DNA from: an uncultured Ectothiorhodospiraceae bacterium
Lineage (GTDB): Bacteria; Pseudomonadota; Gammaproteobacteria; UBA9214
Assembly (NCBI GenBank): GCA_947258545.1
Contig: CAMYJI010000004.1
Span: forward strand, 1 to 64,000
Direction: 5' to 3'
Length of the DNA stretch: 64,000 nucleotides
Positions 61,087-64,000 of this stretch are shown here, piece after piece. The notes beneath the pieces were generated by a model. It was not told the DNA's origin. It searched no databases and was given only the letters and a program-made list of their open reading frames with translations. Every line of letters begins with the position of its first letter. Position 1 is the first letter of the stretch. The translations under genes were made by a program, and so were the position numbers.

Positions 61087-62979
61087 ATGTGTGGCATAGC
61101 TGGAATATTCGATACCCGCGAACAGCGTCTCATCAACGAAGGATTGCTGGAGCGCATGAACCAGGCGCAGTTCCACCGCGGCCCCGATGATGGCGGAACG
61201 CACGTGGAGCCCGGGGTCGGCCTGGCCCACCGCCGCCTGTCCATTATCGACCTTTCCAACGGCCACCAGCCGCTGTTCAACGAGGACGGTTCGGTGGCGG
61301 TGGTCTACAACGGCGAGATCTACAACTTTCCCGAGCTGACCAGGGAACTCCTTGCAGCCGGGCATCAATTCAGGACCCATTGCGACACCGAGGTCATCGT
61401 CCACGCCTGGGAGGAGTGGGGCGAGGCCTGCGTGGAGCGCTTCCGCGGCATGTTTGCCTTCGCCCTCTGGGACCGCAACCGGCAGACCCTGTTCCTGGCG
61501 CGTGACCGCCTCGGTATCAAACCGCTGCATTACGCCCTGCTGCCTGACGGGCGCCTGCTGTTCGGATCGGAGCTCAAGTCCTTGCTGGTGTGTAATGACT
61601 TGCCCAGGCAGGTTGATCCACGCTCGGTGGAAGACTATTTCGCCCTCGGCTATGTCCCGGAGCCACGGACCATCTTCACCGGGGTCTTCAAGCTGTCACC
61701 CGGCCATACCCTCACCATACGGCGGGGTAATGCCGGACTCAGGCCGCAGCAGTACTGGGACGTGGATTTTTCTCCCAATGGCATCACCGATGAACGGGAG
61801 GCCGGTGAACAACTGATCGAGCGGCTGCAGGAGGCGGTACGGATCCGCCTGATCGCCGATGTGCCGCTGGGGGCCTTCCTCTCCGGCGGGGTGGATTCCA
61901 GCGCCGTGGTGGCCATGATGGCCGGTCTGAACAGCGAACCGGTCAACACCTGCTCCATCTCCTTCGGCGACCCGGCCTACAACGAGAGCGACTTCGCGGC
62001 GAGGGTGGCGGACCGGTACCGCACCAATCACCGGGTCGAGGAGGTCAATCCGGATGATTTTGACCTGATCGACAAGCTCGTCGATATCTATGACGAGCCC
62101 TACGCCGACAGCTCGGCCATGCCGACCTACCGGGTCTGCGAACTCGCCCGCAAGCGGGTGACCGTGGCGCTGTCCGGTGACGGTGGCGACGAAAATCTTG
62201 CCGGCTACCGGCGCTACCGCTGGCACCTGTATGAACAGCGCATGCGCTCCCTCCTGCCGCTGTCGCTGCGACGGCCGCTGTTCGGTACCCTGGGGCGGCT
62301 GTATCCGAAGGCGGACTGGGCGCCCAGGGTGTTTCGGGCCAAGTCGACCTTCGAGGCCCTGGCCCGGGATGATATCGAGGGGTATTTCCACAGTGTCTCG
62401 ATACTGGGCGATACCATACGTGAACAGCTTTTCAGCGGTGACTTCCGGCGGGATCTACAGGGCCACCGGGCGGTCGATGTGTTTCGCGAACATGCCGCAC
62501 GCGCCCCCGAACATCCGCTGTCCCGGGTGCAATACCTCGACCTGAAGACCTACCTGGTGGGCGACATATTGACCAAGGTGGACCGCGCCAGCATGGCCCA
62601 CGGGCTCGAGGTCCGGGTGCCCATCCTGGATCACCAGCTGGTCGAGTGGATGGCCGGCCTGCCGCCGGAGTTCAAGCTGCGCGGCCGGGAGGGCAAGTAC
62701 CTGTTCAAGAAATCCCTGGAGTCGCGCCTGCCGAAAGAGATCCTGTACCGGCCCAAGATGGGCTTTGCCGTGCCGCTGGCCAGCTGGTTTCGCGGCCCGC
62801 TCAGGGAGCGGGTCAGAACGGCGCTGCTAGGCCCCAATATGCAGGACAGCGGCATCTTCGACGCTGGTTTCCTGCAGCAGATTGTCGACCAGCACCAGTC
62901 CGGGCGCAGGAATTTCAGCGACCCCCTCTGGACCCTGATGATGTTCGAGGCCTTCCTGCGCAAGCAGCAGGGTCAGTGA
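61087..62979 (+). CDS. XrtA/PEP-CTERM system amidotransferase (asparagine synthase-like)
   Basis: A 630-residue glutamine-dependent amidotransferase. N-terminal class II glutaminase with Cys2 as nucleophile (MCGIAGIFDTREQRLINEGL), RGPDDGG and VVYNGEIYNFPEL; a C-terminal synthetase with PP-loop FLSGGVDSSAVVAM and ALSGDGGDENLAGYRRY. It presumably amidates an acidic sugar of the exopolysaccharide. A normal member of XrtA loci; length typical. Confidence 0.95.
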   Translation: MCGIAGIFDTREQRLINEGLLERMNQAQFHRGPDDGGTHVEPGVGLAHRRLSIIDLSNGHQPLFNEDGSVAVVYNGEIYNFPELTRELLAAGHQFRTHCDTEVIVHAWEEWGEACVERFRGMFAFALWDRNRQTLFLARDRLGIKPLHYALLPDGRLLFGSELKSLLVCNDLPRQVDPRSVEDYFALGYVPEPRTIFTGVFKLSPGHTLTIRRGNAGLRPQQYWDVDFSPNGITDEREAGEQLIERLQEAVRIRLIADVPLGAFLSGGVDSSAVVAMMAGLNSEPVNTCSISFGDPAYNESDFAARVADRYRTNHRVEEVNPDDFDLIDKLVDIYDEPYADSSAMPTYRVCELARKRVTVALSGDGGDENLAGYRRYRWHLYEQRMRSLLPLSLRRPLFGTLGRLYPKADWAPRVFRAKSTFEALARDDIEGYFHSVSILGDTIREQLFSGDFRRDLQGHRAVDVFREHAARAPEHPLSRVQYLDLKTYLVGDILTKVDRASMAHGLEVRVPILDHQLVEWMAGLPPEFKLRGREGKYLFKKSLESRLPKEILYRPKMGFAVPLASWFRGPLRERVRTALLGPNMQDSGIFDAGFLQQIVDQHQSGRRNFSDPLWTLMMFEAFLRKQQGQ

Positions 62980-62990
62980 GGTTGGCGACG

Positions 62991-64000
62991 ATGCGCGTGC
63001 TGCACATTCTTGATCATTCCATCCCCCTGCACAGCGGCTATACCTTCCGTACCCGCGCGATCCTCGAGCAGCAACGCGCGCTGGGATGGGAGACGTTCCA
63101 GCTGACCGGCGCCAAGCAGGGCAGGACCGGGGCAGCGGTCGAACAGGTGGGGGATCTGGCGTTTTACCGGACCCGGCCATCCTCGGGGCGCATGGCCCGC
63201 TTGCCTGTCATCAACCAGCTGGCGGTGGTCGCCGGGCTTGAAAGGCGACTGGCCGAGGTGATCCCCGAGGTGAAGCCCGACCTGCTGCATGCCCATTCGC
63301 CGGCCCTGAACGGCCTGGCTGCCCTGCGCGCCGCCAGGCGGTCCGGAATACCGCTCGTGTACGAGGTCCGGGCCTTCTGGGAGGACGCCGCGGCTGACCA
63401 CGGGACCAGCCGGGAGGGCGGGCTGCGCTATCGGTTGACCCGTGCCCTGGAGACCTACGTCCTGAGGCGTGCCAGCGCGGTGACCACCATCTGTGAAGGC
63501 CTGCGCGGCGACATCGTGGCGCGCGGCATCCCCGGGCGCAGGGTCACTGTCATCCCCAATGCCGTCGATATCGAACGCTTCCCGGTGGGCGGGCAGCCGG
63601 ACCCGGCCCGGCAGCAACAGCTCGGCCTTGAGGGCAAAACGGTGCTGGGTTTTATCGGTTCCTTCTATGCCTATGAAGGCCTGGCGCTGCTGCTGCAGGC
63701 CATGCCGGGGATCCTGGAGGCGGCGCCGGAAACGCGCCTGCTGCTGGTCGGCGGCGGGCCGGAAGAACAGCGCCTGAAGCAGATAACCGCTGCATCCGGC
63801 CTTGAGGGCTACGTCATTTTCACCGGTCGCGTCCCCCATGACGAGGTGCAGGACTACTACAACCTGGTTGATGTCCTGGTCTACCCCAGGCTGTCGATGC
63901 GGCTCACGGACCTGGTGACGCCCCTGAAACCGTTGGAGGCCATGGCTCAGGGGCGGCTGGTGCTGGCCTCGAATGTGGGTGGGCACCGCGAACTGATCCG
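62991..64000 (+). CDS. PEP-CTERM/XrtA system glycosyltransferase (3' end outside window)
   Basis: The first 336 residues of a family-4 GT-B glycosyltransferase: MRVLHILDHSIPLHSGYTFR, then VYEVRAFWEDAAADHGTSRE, VTVIPNAVDIERF, LLLVGGGPEEQRL and TPLKPLEAMAQGRLVLASNV. These match the glycosyltransferase usually next to the XrtA amidotransferase. It starts 12 bases after the amidotransferase stop and runs off the right edge near the expected end (about 400 residues). Confidence 0.92.
   Translation, partial: MRVLHILDHSIPLHSGYTFRTRAILEQQRALGWETFQLTGAKQGRTGAAVEQVGDLAFYRTRPSSGRMARLPVINQLAVVAGLERRLAEVIPEVKPDLLHAHSPALNGLAALRAARRSGIPLVYEVRAFWEDAAADHGTSREGGLRYRLTRALETYVLRRASAVTTICEGLRGDIVARGIPGRRVTVIPNAVDIERFPVGGQPDPARQQQLGLEGKTVLGFIGSFYAYEGLALLLQAMPGILEAAPETRLLLVGGGPEEQRLKQITAASGLEGYVIFTGRVPHDEVQDYYNLVDVLVYPRLSMRLTDLVTPLKPLEAMAQGRLVLASNVGGHRELI

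Overview
The window reads as chromosome of a sulfur-oxidising gammaproteobacterium. The evidence is dsrA (reverse-type dissimilatory sulfite reductase alpha) at the left edge, a dsrS-like gene followed by siroheme synthase cysG, a DsrC-family protein, high-GC genes, and a long XrtA/PEP-CTERM exopolysaccharide locus. Genus is not claimed. No CRISPR array, phage, integrase or complete insertion sequence was seen.

Region 1 (1-16150) is sulfur metabolism and accessory genes. dsrA runs leftward out of the window. Divergent from it are a TauD-like dioxygenase, a 64-aa protein, an orphan Cas6/Cmx6-like protein and a 67-aa protein. Next come a DsrC-like protein that lacks both redox cysteines, three more non-haem iron/2-oxoglutarate-type oxygenases, a GNAT enzyme, several unrecognised conserved proteins, a divergent TrpD-like phosphoribosyltransferase, a Sel1-repeat protein, DsrS, CysG (which makes the sirohaem that DsrAB needs) and an RpfC-like hybrid histidine kinase.

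Region 2 (16249-22165) is housekeeping and repeats: gltX, glnS, tRNA-Ala(GGC) with promoter and terminator, a small GIY-YIG nuclease embedded in palindromic CATTCCGG-type repeats, a membrane coiled-coil protein and a cyclic-nucleotide-binding protein.

Region 3 (22518-64000) is the XrtA/PEP-CTERM exopolysaccharide locus, nearly all on the plus strand. It has an initiating sugar-phosphate transferase; the PrsK/PrsR two-component pair (PrsR is a sigma-54 activator); an E1(ThiF)-nitroreductase fusion; two PEP-CTERM substrates; a methyltransferase; two PrsT TPR lipoproteins; two FeeM-like acyltransferases; and a SPOR/beta-barrel protein. Then follow the export lipoprotein, chain-length protein, tyrosine autokinase, outer-membrane protein, ATPase, WecB, polysaccharide deacetylase, FemAB-like protein, glycosyltransferases, exosortase A fused to EpsI, a CelD-like acyltransferase, a deacetylase-glycosyltransferase fusion and an amidotransferase. 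A further glycosyltransferase is cut by the right edge. Two sigma-54 -24/-12 promoters (before one PEP-CTERM gene and one acyltransferase gene) fit control by PrsK/PrsR.

Most promising for novelty: the orphan Cmx6 module beside dsrA; the GIY-YIG gene wrapped in repeats whose termini also supply stop codons of neighbouring genes; and the E1-nitroreductase/PEP-CTERM/acyltransferase block inside the EPS locus.
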